Assembly: GCA_937858365.1 (NCBI GenBank)
Contig: CALLYK010000027.1
Span: forward strand, 1 to 36,824
DNA: 36,824 bases
Reading direction: 5' to 3'
From: an uncultured Isosphaeraceae bacterium
GTDB taxonomy: Bacteria; Planctomycetota; Planctomycetia; Isosphaerales; Isosphaeraceae
The notes beneath the pieces were generated by a model. That model worked only from the letters and a program-made list of their open reading frames with translations. It did no database searches and was not told where the DNA came from. The position numbers and the translations under genes are program-made. Shown here piece by piece: positions 1-8,391 of this stretch; position 1 is the first letter of the stretch; the number at the start of each line of letters is the position of its first letter.

Positions 1-465
1 CCGCCCGCCGGTCTCGACCCTGTCCAGGTGCGCGAGGTCCGCGAACTCATCCGCGACCTCGGCCGACGCCACACGATCTTCCTGTCGACCCACATCATGT
101 CGGAAGTCGAGGCGGTTTGCGGGCGGGTCTTAATCATCAACCGGGGGCGACTGGTCTTGGACGAGCCGGCCGACCGGGACCGAGCGGCGGGCGGCCTGAT
201 CGTCGAGGCGCGCGGGGCGTCGGAGGCCCTGCGTCGGAGTCTCGAAGGGCTTCCCGGCGTGGAACGCGTGGAGGAAACGTCGCGCGAAGGCGACTGGTCG
301 CGACTCGAGGTCCACGCCCGTGGCGCCGACCTTCGCGAGACGATCGCGGCTCGCCTCATCCGTGACGGCCACGGCCTGCGTCGATTGGATTTGCCTCGCT
401 CAAGTTTGGAAGAGCGGTTCCACGCGGCCGTGGGCGCCGACCTGAACGACCCCGAGGCCCACTGA
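1..465 (+). CDS. ABC transporter ATP-binding protein, C-terminal part (GldA-like)
   Basis: The reading frame is open from the first base, so the gene is cut by the left edge and lacks Walker A, the Q-loop and the signature motif. What remains begins in the D-loop region (AGLDP) and contains the H-switch (STHIMSEVEAVC), followed by the RVLIINRGRLV strand typical of the GldA/NosF-like drug-export ATPases, and about 100 residues of C-terminal extension. It would hydrolyse ATP at the inner membrane to power the permease encoded next. The stop is two bases before the ATG of that permease, so the two are an operon. The residue before AGLDP is Pro where Thr is usual; this lies in the first codons of the window and could be an edge sequencing error. 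Substrate is unknown. Confidence 0.9.
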   Translation, partial: PPAGLDPVQVREVRELIRDLGRRHTIFLSTHIMSEVEAVCGRVLIINRGRLVLDEPADRDRAAGGLIVEARGASEALRRSLEGLPGVERVEETSREGDWSRLEVHARGADLRETIAARLIRDGHGLRRLDLPRSSLEERFHAAVGADLNDPEAH

Positions 466-467
466 CC

Positions 468-1232
468 ATGCGCCATGTCCCCGCCCTTGTGCGCCGCGAG
501 CTGGCCGCCTATTTCCTCGGGCCGATGGCCTATCTCGTTTTGTTGGCCTTTCAGCTCTTGGCCTGTGTGAACTTCGTGGACCTGGTGGAGTCGCTGTCTC
601 GGCCCCAATCCTTGTACTCGGCCGGGAACGACCCCATCAACCTTTACATCCCGGCCAGTCTCGGCTTCTGGATTTCTGTCCTGGTGGCCGTGCCGCTCCT
701 CACCATGCGCCTCCTCGCCGAGGAGCGACGCTCGGGGACCTTGGAGACTCTGCTCACCGTCCCGGTCACCGAGGTGGAGGTCGTGCTCGCGAAGTGGCTG
801 GCCGGCTTCGTCATGTACACGCTCTTGCTCGCCCCCTTCTTCTTGTATCTGCCCTTCCTTCGGCATTTCGGCAACGTGCCGTTCGACTGGGGGCCCATCG
901 CGTCGCTCTTGATCGGCCTGAGCACGCTCGGCTTGATGTTCGTGGCGATCGGTCTCTTCTTCAGCGCCCTCTCGCGTAATCAGATCGTGGCGGCAATGGC
1001 GACCTTCGCCACGCTTTTCGTCATCCTGGTCCTCTTCGTGATCGAATACGGCGGAGCGATGCGCCGGCAGACGAGTTGGGCCGAGGCCCTGCGTTATCTC
1101 ACGGTCGTGAGCCAGGTCCACGAATTTGGGCTCGGCCAGTTGGACCCGCGTTACCTAGCGCTCCACCTTTCCGTGGCCGTCTTCCTGGTCTGGATGACCG
1201 TGCTTGTCATGCGGTCGCGACGGGGGGCTTGA
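468..1232 (+). CDS. ABC-2 type permease, GldF-like
   Basis: This is a 254-residue membrane protein with about six hydrophobic segments (roughly residues 20-40, 65-82, 108-130, 143-168, 174-192 and 230-248). The stretch LLAEERRSGTLETLL followed by PVTEVEVVLAKW is the conserved cytosolic coupling region of GldF and related ABC-2 permeases. It follows the ATPase by two bases and precedes the GldG-like gene by six, the usual gldA-gldF-gldG order. In Bacteroidetes these genes were first linked to gliding, but the family is widespread in non-gliding bacteria, so motility is not implied. The exported substrate cannot be read from sequence. Confidence 0.9.
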   Translation: MRHVPALVRRELAAYFLGPMAYLVLLAFQLLACVNFVDLVESLSRPQSLYSAGNDPINLYIPASLGFWISVLVAVPLLTMRLLAEERRSGTLETLLTVPVTEVEVVLAKWLAGFVMYTLLLAPFFLYLPFLRHFGNVPFDWGPIASLLIGLSTLGLMFVAIGLFFSALSRNQIVAAMATFATLFVILVLFVIEYGGAMRRQTSWAEALRYLTVVSQVHEFGLGQLDPRYLALHLSVAVFLVWMTVLVMRSRRGA

Positions 1233-1238
1233 CCGACC

Positions 1239-3044
1239 ATGAACGAAGGCATGTTCCGATTCTTGCTCCGGCCCGAGGTCTGGGGGGGCATCCTGGCCCT
1301 GGCCGTCTTCCTCGCCTTGACCTGGTGGCTGCGCGGGGCGCCGTTGGGTCAGCGGGCCGAACCGGAGGAAGGCCCCGACGCCCCCACGACCCGGACACGC
1401 GATCGCGCTTCGCTGGCGGCCGCGCTTGGGTTTCTGGCCGTCTTGGCGGGCGGGTTCACGGCGATCATGTACGGCGTGCCCTGGTCGTTGCCTTGCTTCG
1501 CCCTTGGGTTCGCGACGCTCTCCTTCTTGTGCAAACGCCATCGGCCCTCGCGTCACGTCAGCCCGACGCTGCAACGGGTCGTCGCCTTCGCCGAACAAGG
1601 GATGAACGCGGCCCTTCTGGGCGGCATCCTGATCGTCGCCAACGTGCTCGCGTTCAAATACGGCGGTCGCCCCCTGGACCTGACCCGCGAGGGCACGTTC
1701 AGTCTCTCCTCACTCACGATCAATCAACTCAAAACGCTGGAAAAGCCGGTGAAGTTCACGGTCGTCGCCGCCGACATCCGAATGCCGCGCGTCTTGCAAC
1801 TCCTGGAACTCTATCGGGCCGAAAACCCCAAGTGGGTGAAACTCGAACGTGTGGACCCATACGCCGACCCGACCGCCTTCGAGGACCTCGCCAAAGCGGC
1901 GCCGGACCTGGCGCTGAACCCGCGAGGCGGGGCCATCGTGGTCGAGTATGGCGCCGGGGAGACGGTCCAGCGGGCCGTCGTGCGGGCCAACGAACTCTTC
2001 GCCGTGCCCAGCATCGACCCAACCAAACCACGACCCGACCGCATCGAATCGCGCTTTCAGGGGGAGGACGCGGTCACGTCGGCCCTCGTCCGCCTGCGCG
2101 AAGGGACCAGGCCGACCGTCGCGATCACGGCCGGTCATGGCGAAGGCCCGATCGGCCAAACCGAGGCCTCACAGCAAGGTCTCGGACTCCTCGTCGCGCG
2201 GCTCCAGTCGTTGGGGGTCAACGTGGTCGAATTGCCGCCGGGCGGGCAAGCGATCGGCAGCGACGTGGCGGTCGTCATCATCGCCGGGCCGCAAACCCCC
2301 TTCTCGCCTGATGAGGTGAAGCGTTTCTCGGATTACATGCGAAGTGGGGGAAAACTCCTCGCCTTCCTGGACAACCGCCAGGACATCGGCCTGGGCCTGC
2401 TCCTCAAGGCGCATGAGGTGGAACTCGGTGAAGGGTTGGTGGTGGACCCCCAGCTCAACTACGAGCGTCGGGTGACGATCATCGTCGCCCCGGTGCAGGA
2501 GGAAGACCGGCACCCGATCGTGGCCTCGCTCAAGAACCAGCTTGTTCTCTTGGCGAGCGCGTCGCCCGTTCGCGCGGTCGTCCCAAACCCATCGGCCCCG
2601 GCGCCGCCATCGGCTTTTCTCGTGACCGAAGTCTTGCGGTCCGGGCCCGCGTCCTGGGCCGAAACGGGCCCCTTGAACGCGGCGATCCGCCGGGATGAGA
2701 AGGACCCGCCCGGCCCGCTCACCGTGGCGGTCGCCGTGGCTGAGAAGCCCAAGGCGGGCCCCACCGAGCAACCGACCCCGCGCATGGTCGTGATCGGCAG
2801 CCGCTTCGTCGCCGACAACTTCTTTCTCTCGCGCGAGCCCACCAACCTCGATTTCGTCCTGAACGCGTTCAACTGGCTTCGCGGCCGGCCCGACTTGAAG
2901 GGAATCACTCCCAAGACCCACGTCTCGTTGTCCCTCTCGGCCGACCCCAATCTTCGGGCCAAACTCGTGATGGTGCCCACCCTCATCAGCGTGGCCGTCG
3001 TCTTGGCATTGGGGATCGCCACGTACCTGGCGCGTCGCGAATGA
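1239..3044 (+). CDS. GldG-like ABC auxiliary membrane protein
   Basis: A 601-residue protein with three or four N-terminal membrane segments (about 13-31, 58-79, 84-98 and 122-140), a large soluble GldG/ABC_transp_aux-type domain from about 150 to 560, and a C-terminal membrane helix (about 580-596) ending in ARRE. The soluble part shows family features such as the DLTREGTFSLSSLT entry strand and the VAITAGHGE region near residue 295. It probably forms the periplasmic or outer face of the transporter formed with the two preceding gene products. The extra N-terminal helices mean the usual second permease-like part is joined to GldG here. The stop codon region overlaps an ATGA that could start the next gene, suggesting translational coupling. 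Confidence 0.85.
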   Translation: MNEGMFRFLLRPEVWGGILALAVFLALTWWLRGAPLGQRAEPEEGPDAPTTRTRDRASLAAALGFLAVLAGGFTAIMYGVPWSLPCFALGFATLSFLCKRHRPSRHVSPTLQRVVAFAEQGMNAALLGGILIVANVLAFKYGGRPLDLTREGTFSLSSLTINQLKTLEKPVKFTVVAADIRMPRVLQLLELYRAENPKWVKLERVDPYADPTAFEDLAKAAPDLALNPRGGAIVVEYGAGETVQRAVVRANELFAVPSIDPTKPRPDRIESRFQGEDAVTSALVRLREGTRPTVAITAGHGEGPIGQTEASQQGLGLLVARLQSLGVNVVELPPGGQAIGSDVAVVIIAGPQTPFSPDEVKRFSDYMRSGGKLLAFLDNRQDIGLGLLLKAHEVELGEGLVVDPQLNYERRVTIIVAPVQEEDRHPIVASLKNQLVLLASASPVRAVVPNPSAPAPPSAFLVTEVLRSGPASWAETGPLNAAIRRDEKDPPGPLTVAVAVAEKPKAGPTEQPTPRMVVIGSRFVADNFFLSREPTNLDFVLNAFNWLRGRPDLKGITPKTHVSLSLSADPNLRAKLVMVPTLISVAVVLALGIATYLARRE

Positions 3045-3070
3045 TCTCTTGGGCCCACGTCGAAGCAACC

Positions 3071-5365
3071 ATGAACAACCGCGTGACGACCGTCCTTCTC
3101 ATTGTCTTCTTCGGCGGCCTGCTGGCGTACTGGTGGGCCGAACGGGCCCGCGTGCCCACGATCGCCGAGACCCAGCGCCTCACGGGGCGCGTGCTTCCTC
3201 AGCTCATCGACACCGACCCGCGCTCGATCGTCCGGGTCGAAGTGGAAGGGGGCGAGAAGCCGCTCACCCTCCGACGTCGCGAGGACGGCGCCTGGCAGAT
3301 GATCGAGCCTCTGGACGTGCCCGCGGCGTCGGCCCAGGTCGAGTCGCTCATCACGAACCTCAAGGCCCTCCGCCGAATCGGCGACGCCGCCACGTTGGAA
3401 GGCCCTCCGGAGATATACGGCCTCGATCACCCCGAGCGAACGATCAAGGTCTTCGAGAAAGGGGTCGACAAACCCAAGGCCGTGCTCGAACTCGGCAAGA
3501 CCTCCCAAGACCGGCGTTACGTGCGCGCCGCCGGCCAAAAAGGGGCCGAGGTGGTCGACGCGGCCGGCGTGGCGATGGTCGGGTCCCCCAGCGAAGGCTG
3601 GCGCGAACGCATGGTCTTTCGGGTCGCCTCGTTCGACGTCGAGGCCATCGACGTTCGCGGCAAGAATGAGAGACTGCGTGTGCGACGTGAGGGCGGTCGC
3701 TGGCGCTTGACCGAGCCCCTTCAAGCCCCCGCCGACGCGATGAAGATCGACGGCCTGCTCGCCGACCTCGTCAATCTTCAGGTCGTCCGCGACCAGCGTG
3801 GTTTCGTTGCCGACGGTGTCACCGATTTCAAGCCCTACGGTTTGGACCCGCCTGAACTGACAATTGAGATCACGCCGGCCGCGTCCAAGGGCCCATCGCA
3901 ACGACTCAGCGTCGGCCGCGAGCCCGAGGGGCAACCCGGCCGCGTCTTCGCCAGACGCGGCGAGGAGCGCGAGGTCGTTGTACTCAGCGCACGCTCGTTG
4001 CTCGCGCTAGATCAAGGGGCGCCCTCCCTGCGCAGTCCCAAGGCGGCGGACTTCGACCCCGCACGCATCAACCGCCTCCGCCTGACCGACGGTGCGACGG
4101 TCCATGAACTCGTCCGCGAAGGGGAGGCGTGGAAAATCGTTCGCCCAACGGTCGCCCCGGCCGACACACGGGTCGTCCAAACCCTGATCGCCGAGACGGC
4201 CGAACTCCAGGCGATGCAGTTCCTCAACGCGGAAAGCGTCTCGGAAAGCGGCCTGGAAAAACCCTGGGCCACACTCGAACTCTGGGAGAAAGGAGACCAA
4301 GCCGATGAATCGAAGGTCCTCGATTTGAAGCTCGGCCGCCAGGACCACGCCGCTCGGGCGATCTTCGCGAGCGCGGTCGGCGACCCAAGGGTACTCGCCG
4401 TGCCTGAGGCATTTGGGGCGGCGCTTCCGCGCGGCGAACTCGCTTTCCGAGAACGCTCCATCATCACCCTGGGACAAGGACGGATCGACAAAGTCGAGCG
4501 CGTTTGGGAAGGAAAGCGCGTCGTGCTGGAAGCGAACGGCCCCCCGCCCGATTTCCTCCGCTGGCGGATGACGGCCCCGGTGCAGGCCCCCGCCGACCCC
4601 GAAACGACCGCGCGGCTCGTCATTCTCTTGGGCGGGATGAGGGCCGAGGGCCTTGTCGAAGCGACTGCCGCTGACCTGGCCAAATACGGCCTTGAGGACC
4701 CTTACATGACCGTTTCCTGGTCGTCGCGTGGCGTGCCCGCGCGGCCCAACACGGTCCCCGGCGGCCCGGCATCGGGGAAGGTCCTCATCGGGACCAAAGG
4801 CGGCCCGCAAGGGACCTCGCGCTACGCTAAGCTCGAAGGCGCTCCGATGGTCTTCACGCTCGAAGCGCGCGCTTTGGCCATCTTCGAGGCGGAGACCCAC
4901 AATCGCCGGGTCCTCACGTTCACGCCCGAGCAGGCCCATCGAATCGACCTGGAACGCCAGGATGGGACGGTCACATGGACCCGCCCCGCATCGCCTCCCG
5001 GCGTGGCCGCCAAGTGGGCCCCTCCCGAGGGTGTCAACGCGACCCCCAGCGCGGCCGATCAGATCAACGCCCTCGTCACGTTCTTGGGACGATTGATCAC
5101 AAACAAGTTTGAACAATATGACGGACCAATCGGTCCAGCCGGCGGCCTCGTCGAGCCGCGCTTGACGATCCGGGTGCATCTCGACGGAGAATCGGCGCCC
5201 CGGACCTTGCGTATCGGATCGCGGGGGCCCGCGTCCGACACGCGATTCGCGACCACGGCCGAGGGTCCCAACGGACCCGTATTCGTCCTCCCCGAGACCC
5301 CTTTCCTGCCTTGGCTGGGCCCGGTCTCGCTCCCCGAAGACCCGTTCGAGCGCGATCCGCCCTGA
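3071..5365 (+). CDS. DUF4340 repeat protein, membrane anchored
   Basis: A 764-residue protein with an N-terminal hydrophobic anchor (VTTVLLIVFFGGLLAYWW) and then about five copies of a DUF4340-type unit. Each unit has a strand pair ending in W-x-(I/L/M)-x-x-P, a helix around L(I)xxLxxL, and often a (Y/S)GL-(D/E)-x-P finish; examples finish near 3430, 3845, 4265 and 4700. DUF4340 proteins are habitually encoded after GldG-like genes, as here, and are thought to be extracytoplasmic partners of that transporter. I chose the ATG at 3071 because it places the anchor at the N-terminus; an in-frame ATG at 3041 overlaps the previous stop (ATGA) and would add ten residues. Biochemical role unknown. 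Confidence 0.85.
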   Translation: MNNRVTTVLLIVFFGGLLAYWWAERARVPTIAETQRLTGRVLPQLIDTDPRSIVRVEVEGGEKPLTLRRREDGAWQMIEPLDVPAASAQVESLITNLKALRRIGDAATLEGPPEIYGLDHPERTIKVFEKGVDKPKAVLELGKTSQDRRYVRAAGQKGAEVVDAAGVAMVGSPSEGWRERMVFRVASFDVEAIDVRGKNERLRVRREGGRWRLTEPLQAPADAMKIDGLLADLVNLQVVRDQRGFVADGVTDFKPYGLDPPELTIEITPAASKGPSQRLSVGREPEGQPGRVFARRGEEREVVVLSARSLLALDQGAPSLRSPKAADFDPARINRLRLTDGATVHELVREGEAWKIVRPTVAPADTRVVQTLIAETAELQAMQFLNAESVSESGLEKPWATLELWEKGDQADESKVLDLKLGRQDHAARAIFASAVGDPRVLAVPEAFGAALPRGELAFRERSIITLGQGRIDKVERVWEGKRVVLEANGPPPDFLRWRMTAPVQAPADPETTARLVILLGGMRAEGLVEATAADLAKYGLEDPYMTVSWSSRGVPARPNTVPGGPASGKVLIGTKGGPQGTSRYAKLEGAPMVFTLEARALAIFEAETHNRRVLTFTPEQAHRIDLERQDGTVTWTRPASPPGVAAKWAPPEGVNATPSAADQINALVTFLGRLITNKFEQYDGPIGPAGGLVEPRLTIRVHLDGESAPRTLRIGSRGPASDTRFATTAEGPNGPVFVLPETPFLPWLGPVSLPEDPFERDPP

Positions 5366-5394
5366 TCGACGAGCGTTGCGCGTTTTCCTATAAT
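5366..5394 (+). promoter_or_regulatory. Candidate sigma70-type promoter for def-fmt
   Basis: TCGACG (4/6 to the -35 consensus) is followed after exactly 17 bases by a perfect TATAAT at 5389-5394. It lies in the 72-base gap between the DUF4340 gene and def and would separate translation-maturation genes from the ABC operon. Confidence 0.5.
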
Positions 5395-5437
5395 CAAGGG
5401 CCCGGTTGGAACGCAGGCACCACGAAGGAGTGCTCGA

Positions 5438-6016
5438 GTGACGCGGATCGTCAAGTATCCACACCCCGCATTGCGCTATGAATCAACGCCCGTGACCCGC
5501 ATCGACGAGGCCTTCCGCACCCTTGTCCGGTCCATGTTCGACGCCATGTACGAAGCCAAGGGGATTGGCCTGGCGGCCAATCAAGTCGCCATCCCCAAGC
5601 GTTTTTTTATCCTCAACCTGACGGCCGACCCCGAGAAGCGCGACCAGGAACTTGTCTTTATCAACCCGACGATCGTCAAACGGCACGGCCAGGTGGAGGA
5701 CGAGGAGGGCTGCCTGAGTTTCCCAGGGGTCTATGGAAACGTGCGCCGGGCCAAGAAGATCAAGGTGAAGGCGTTCAACTTGGCGGGCGTGGAAGTCGAG
5801 TTCGAAGCCGACGAACTCTTCGGCCGCGCGATCCAGCACGAAACCGACCACCTGGAAAAGCGCCTCTTCATCGATTGGATCGACCCAGCGGCCATGAAGG
5901 GCCTCGCCCCCAAGGTCCGCGAACTGGAGTTGGAGTTCCGCCAGGCGCAATCGGCCGGCTTGCTGCCGAGCGATGCCGACTTGATGAAACAACTCGACCA
6001 ACTGGCGCGTGATTGA
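5438..6016 (+). CDS. def: Peptide deformylase
   Basis: A 192-residue metalloenzyme that removes the formyl group from the N-terminal methionine of new proteins in the cytoplasm. All three family motifs are present: GIGLAANQ (42-49), EGCLS with the metal-binding Cys92 (90-94), and HETDH with both metal-binding His (134-138). The start is a GTG at 5438 with an excellent AAGGAG at 5425-5430, seven bases upstream. A roughly 25-residue C-terminal helix after the catalytic helix is longer than in E. coli but common in this family. Its stop overlaps the ribosome-binding region of fmt, so the deformylase and the formyltransferase that creates its substrate are translated together. Confidence 0.97.
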   Translation: MTRIVKYPHPALRYESTPVTRIDEAFRTLVRSMFDAMYEAKGIGLAANQVAIPKRFFILNLTADPEKRDQELVFINPTIVKRHGQVEDEEGCLSFPGVYGNVRRAKKIKVKAFNLAGVEVEFEADELFGRAIQHETDHLEKRLFIDWIDPAAMKGLAPKVRELELEFRQAQSAGLLPSDADLMKQLDQLARD

Positions 6017-6027
6017 GGCCCGTCCCC

Positions 6028-6984
6028 ATGCCCGCCGATCTCCGCCTGGTGATGCTGGGCACGGGCGACTTCGCCCTGCCCACGTTCCAACGGCTCGCCG
6101 ACACCGGACACTCGATCGCGGCCCTCATCACGCAGCCCGATCGTCCCCAGGGCCGTAAAAGAGAGATCATCCCAAGTGCGATCAAGACGGCGGCGCTCGC
6201 CCACGAGGTCCCGGTTTATCAGCCTGAGAACATCAACGCCCCCGAGGGGGTCGAGCTCGTCCGCTCGTTGCGGCCGGACCTTCTCGTCACGGCCGCGTAT
6301 GGTCAAATCCTCTCGGCGGAAGTGCTCGCCACGGCGCGATTGGGCGGCACGAACCTGCACGGGTCGATCTTGCCCGCGTATCGCGGGGCCGCGCCCGTGG
6401 CCAGGGCGATCGAAAGAGGCGAGACGGAAACCGGCGTGACCGTGATCGCGATGTCGCCGCGCGTGGACGCCGGCGGCATGATCGCGTTCGCCCGAACGCC
6501 CATCGGCGAGGACGAGACCGCGGGTGAGTTGGAAGACCGACTGGCTGTCCTCGGGGCCCCATTGATCGCCCGGGTCATCGAAGACATCGCGGCCGGAAGG
6601 GCGGTGGTCCTGCCCCAAGACCCCGCCAAGGCGACGAAGGCCCCCAAGCTGAGCAAGGACGACGGTCGAATCGATTGGAGCAAGTCGGCAAGGGACATTC
6701 ACAACCTGGTCCGGGCCATGCAACCCTGGCCCACGGCCGCGACGACCTGGTACCCATCGAGCGGCAAGGCGCCGCTCCGAATCATCGTCCATCGGGCGAG
6801 CGTCGTGGAGGGAGAGGGGAAACCGGGTCAAGTCATCGAAGCGGCGCGCGATCGACTGGTCATCGCGACATCGTCAGGGGCCATTCGCCTGGTTCGTGTC
6901 CAAATGCCCGGCAAGACCTCCCTGGCCGTCGAGGAATTCCTCCGGGGTCATGCCGTGCACATCGGGGACCAGCTGGGAGCATGA
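6028..6984 (+). CDS. fmt: Methionyl-tRNA formyltransferase
   Basis: A 318-residue enzyme that formylates initiator Met-tRNA using 10-formyltetrahydrofolate. The catalytic triad is visible: Asn109 and His111 in GTNLHGSILPAYRG and Asp147 in MSPRVDAGG, matching Asn106/His108/Asp144 of E. coli. The C-terminal tRNA-binding OB-like domain occupies about 205-315, beginning after KLSKDDGRIDW. I prefer the ATG at 6028, preceded by GAGG at 6015-6018; an in-frame TTG at 6013 overlapping the def stop would add five residues. The gene ends ten bases from the stop of nagA, which converges on it. Confidence 0.96.
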   Translation: MPADLRLVMLGTGDFALPTFQRLADTGHSIAALITQPDRPQGRKREIIPSAIKTAALAHEVPVYQPENINAPEGVELVRSLRPDLLVTAAYGQILSAEVLATARLGGTNLHGSILPAYRGAAPVARAIERGETETGVTVIAMSPRVDAGGMIAFARTPIGEDETAGELEDRLAVLGAPLIARVIEDIAAGRAVVLPQDPAKATKAPKLSKDDGRIDWSKSARDIHNLVRAMQPWPTAATTWYPSSGKAPLRIIVHRASVVEGEGKPGQVIEAARDRLVIATSSGAIRLVRVQMPGKTSLAVEEFLRGHAVHIGDQLGA

Positions 6985-6994
6985 GCGACAGCGA

Positions 6995-8176
6995 TTAGGT
7001 GGTCGTGGAAACGTCGACGGGCATTTCGTCGGCCAGTCCCAGGTCCACGGGTCGTCCTTCGATATGGACCGACCGGACCTGAAACACCCCCGCTTCGGCT
7101 CGGAAGACCACGAAACTCGCCGGTTGCCCCACTTCGAGTCGTGGCGCGGGTCGCCCCAATAGGCGGGCCGGATTCGAGATGACCGTGGCCAACGCGTCCA
7201 CGATGGAGAAGCCCGCCCATCGGAGCAAGTTCCCCAAACCGACGGCCAGAGGTTGGTTCGAGCCGGCCAGATAGGGAGTGCCCGCCACGATGATCTTGCC
7301 CGATGCGTCCACTTCCCAAGGGAAATAGTCGCCGGTCGGCAGGCCGGCCAGCGGGCTCGCGTCGCTCACCAAGACCAGGCGCTCCGGCCCTTTCGCTCGC
7401 GCCAAGACCTTGAACGCCTGTTCTTCCAGATGAAGACCGTCTCCGATCAGAGAGGCGGTGAGGCGATCGTCGGCCGCCTGATACCAGATCGGGTTCGGAT
7501 GGCGAGGCAAGACGGCCTCAATGCCATTTCCCAAGTGGGTGCTCAGACGGGCCCCCGCCGCGACCGCCGCCGCGAGGGTCGGGCCGTCGGCCGCCGTGTG
7601 ACCGATCCCGACGACCACTTCGGAGGCCGTTAGTTTGGCGATCATCTCCAAGGCCCCCTCGCGCTCGGGGGCCAGGGTGACGATCTTGATGCGTCCGCCC
7701 GACGTTTCTTGCCAGGCTTGGAATTCGTCCCAGTCGGGGTCGCGAATGGCCGACAGAGGATGGGCCCCGCGGTAGCCGTCGCGCTCCGAGATCCAGGGTC
7801 CTTCCAGATGCACGCCCGCGACAAGGTGGTCCACCCTCGGGTCGGCCGCGCAGGCCGCGGCGAGGGTCGCCAAGCCCTGCCGCGTCGCCTCGAACGAGGC
7901 CGAGATCAACGTCGGAAAGACATGCCCCGAGCCAAACGACGCCTGCGCCCGGACGCAGCGCGCCGCCTGTTCGACCGTCAGCTTGGGGTCGCTGAACGAG
8001 TGGCCCCAGCGACCGTTGAACTGGATGTCGAAGAAGGTGGGGCAAACGTAATCGTCGCCGGGCCGAGGCGGGCGAGTGTCGGGCACCTTCACGACCTCGA
8101 TGATCCGGTCGTCGCGCCAGGTGATGCCGATCGACCGATTCGAAGCGGCGTCGCGCGCGATCAAGCCGTGGTTCAT
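6995..8176 (-). CDS. nagA: N-acetylglucosamine-6-phosphate deacetylase
   Basis: A 393-residue amidohydrolase-superfamily enzyme that deacetylates GlcNAc-6-phosphate, a step in amino-sugar and cell-wall recycling. Residues line up closely with E. coli NagA: Glu125 in HLEGPW, His193 in GIGHTAA and His214 in STHLGNG as single-metal ligands, His249 in DGLHL, and the catalytic acid Asp272 in VSDAS. The first strand reads DIQFNG, i.e. Gln and Asn where many amidohydrolases have HxH, the single-metal E. coli-type pattern. GGAGG sits seven bases before the ATG. No nagB or sugar transporter is adjacent, so the gene is isolated from its pathway here. Confidence 0.9.
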   Translation of the reverse strand: MNHGLIARDAASNRSIGITWRDDRIIEVVKVPDTRPPRPGDDYVCPTFFDIQFNGRWGHSFSDPKLTVEQAARCVRAQASFGSGHVFPTLISASFEATRQGLATLAAACAADPRVDHLVAGVHLEGPWISERDGYRGAHPLSAIRDPDWDEFQAWQETSGGRIKIVTLAPEREGALEMIAKLTASEVVVGIGHTAADGPTLAAAVAAGARLSTHLGNGIEAVLPRHPNPIWYQAADDRLTASLIGDGLHLEEQAFKVLARAKGPERLVLVSDASPLAGLPTGDYFPWEVDASGKIIVAGTPYLAGSNQPLAVGLGNLLRWAGFSIVDALATVISNPARLLGRPAPRLEVGQPASFVVFRAEAGVFQVRSVHIEGRPVDLGLADEMPVDVSTTT

Positions 8177-8223
8177 CCCTCTTCCTCCCTGGTCCTATCG
8201 GGGCCGACAGGCTGAGTCCGCGT

Positions 8224-8233
8224 CTGCCGGCAG
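8224..8233. promoter_or_regulatory. 10-bp palindrome in the nagA / flavoprotein divergent region
   Basis: CTGCCGGCAG is a perfect palindrome 48 bases upstream of the nagA start, in the 215-base divergent spacer. It could be an operator, but short GC palindromes occur by chance in DNA of this composition, so confidence is low. Confidence 0.15.
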
Positions 8234-8311
8234 GATGCGTGCAGGATACGGATGACGCCATGACGACGCCAGGCCACTCGAACGCCGCCCATTTCGCGAG
8301 GGCCCTCCTTC

Positions 8312-8340
8312 TTGGCGGCGCGGGTCGAGCGCAGTAGGCT
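8312..8340 (+). promoter_or_regulatory. Candidate promoter for the flavoprotein gene
   Basis: TTGGCG (4/6) is separated by 17 bases from TAGGCT (3/6), 52 bases before the chosen ATG at 8392. The TAGGCT hexamer also occurs upstream of the Uma2 gene at 29807. Confidence 0.35.
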
Positions 8341-8391
8341 GAGCGCAGGACCGCGTCGGACCCCATGTCCTCCACGAGGGGAGAGGCCCCC

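Noticed and set aside
2459-3934. Open minus-strand frame of 491 codons under the GldG-like and DUF4340 genes
   Set aside because: Antisense shadow; it crosses the boundary of two real operon genes and contains no motif.
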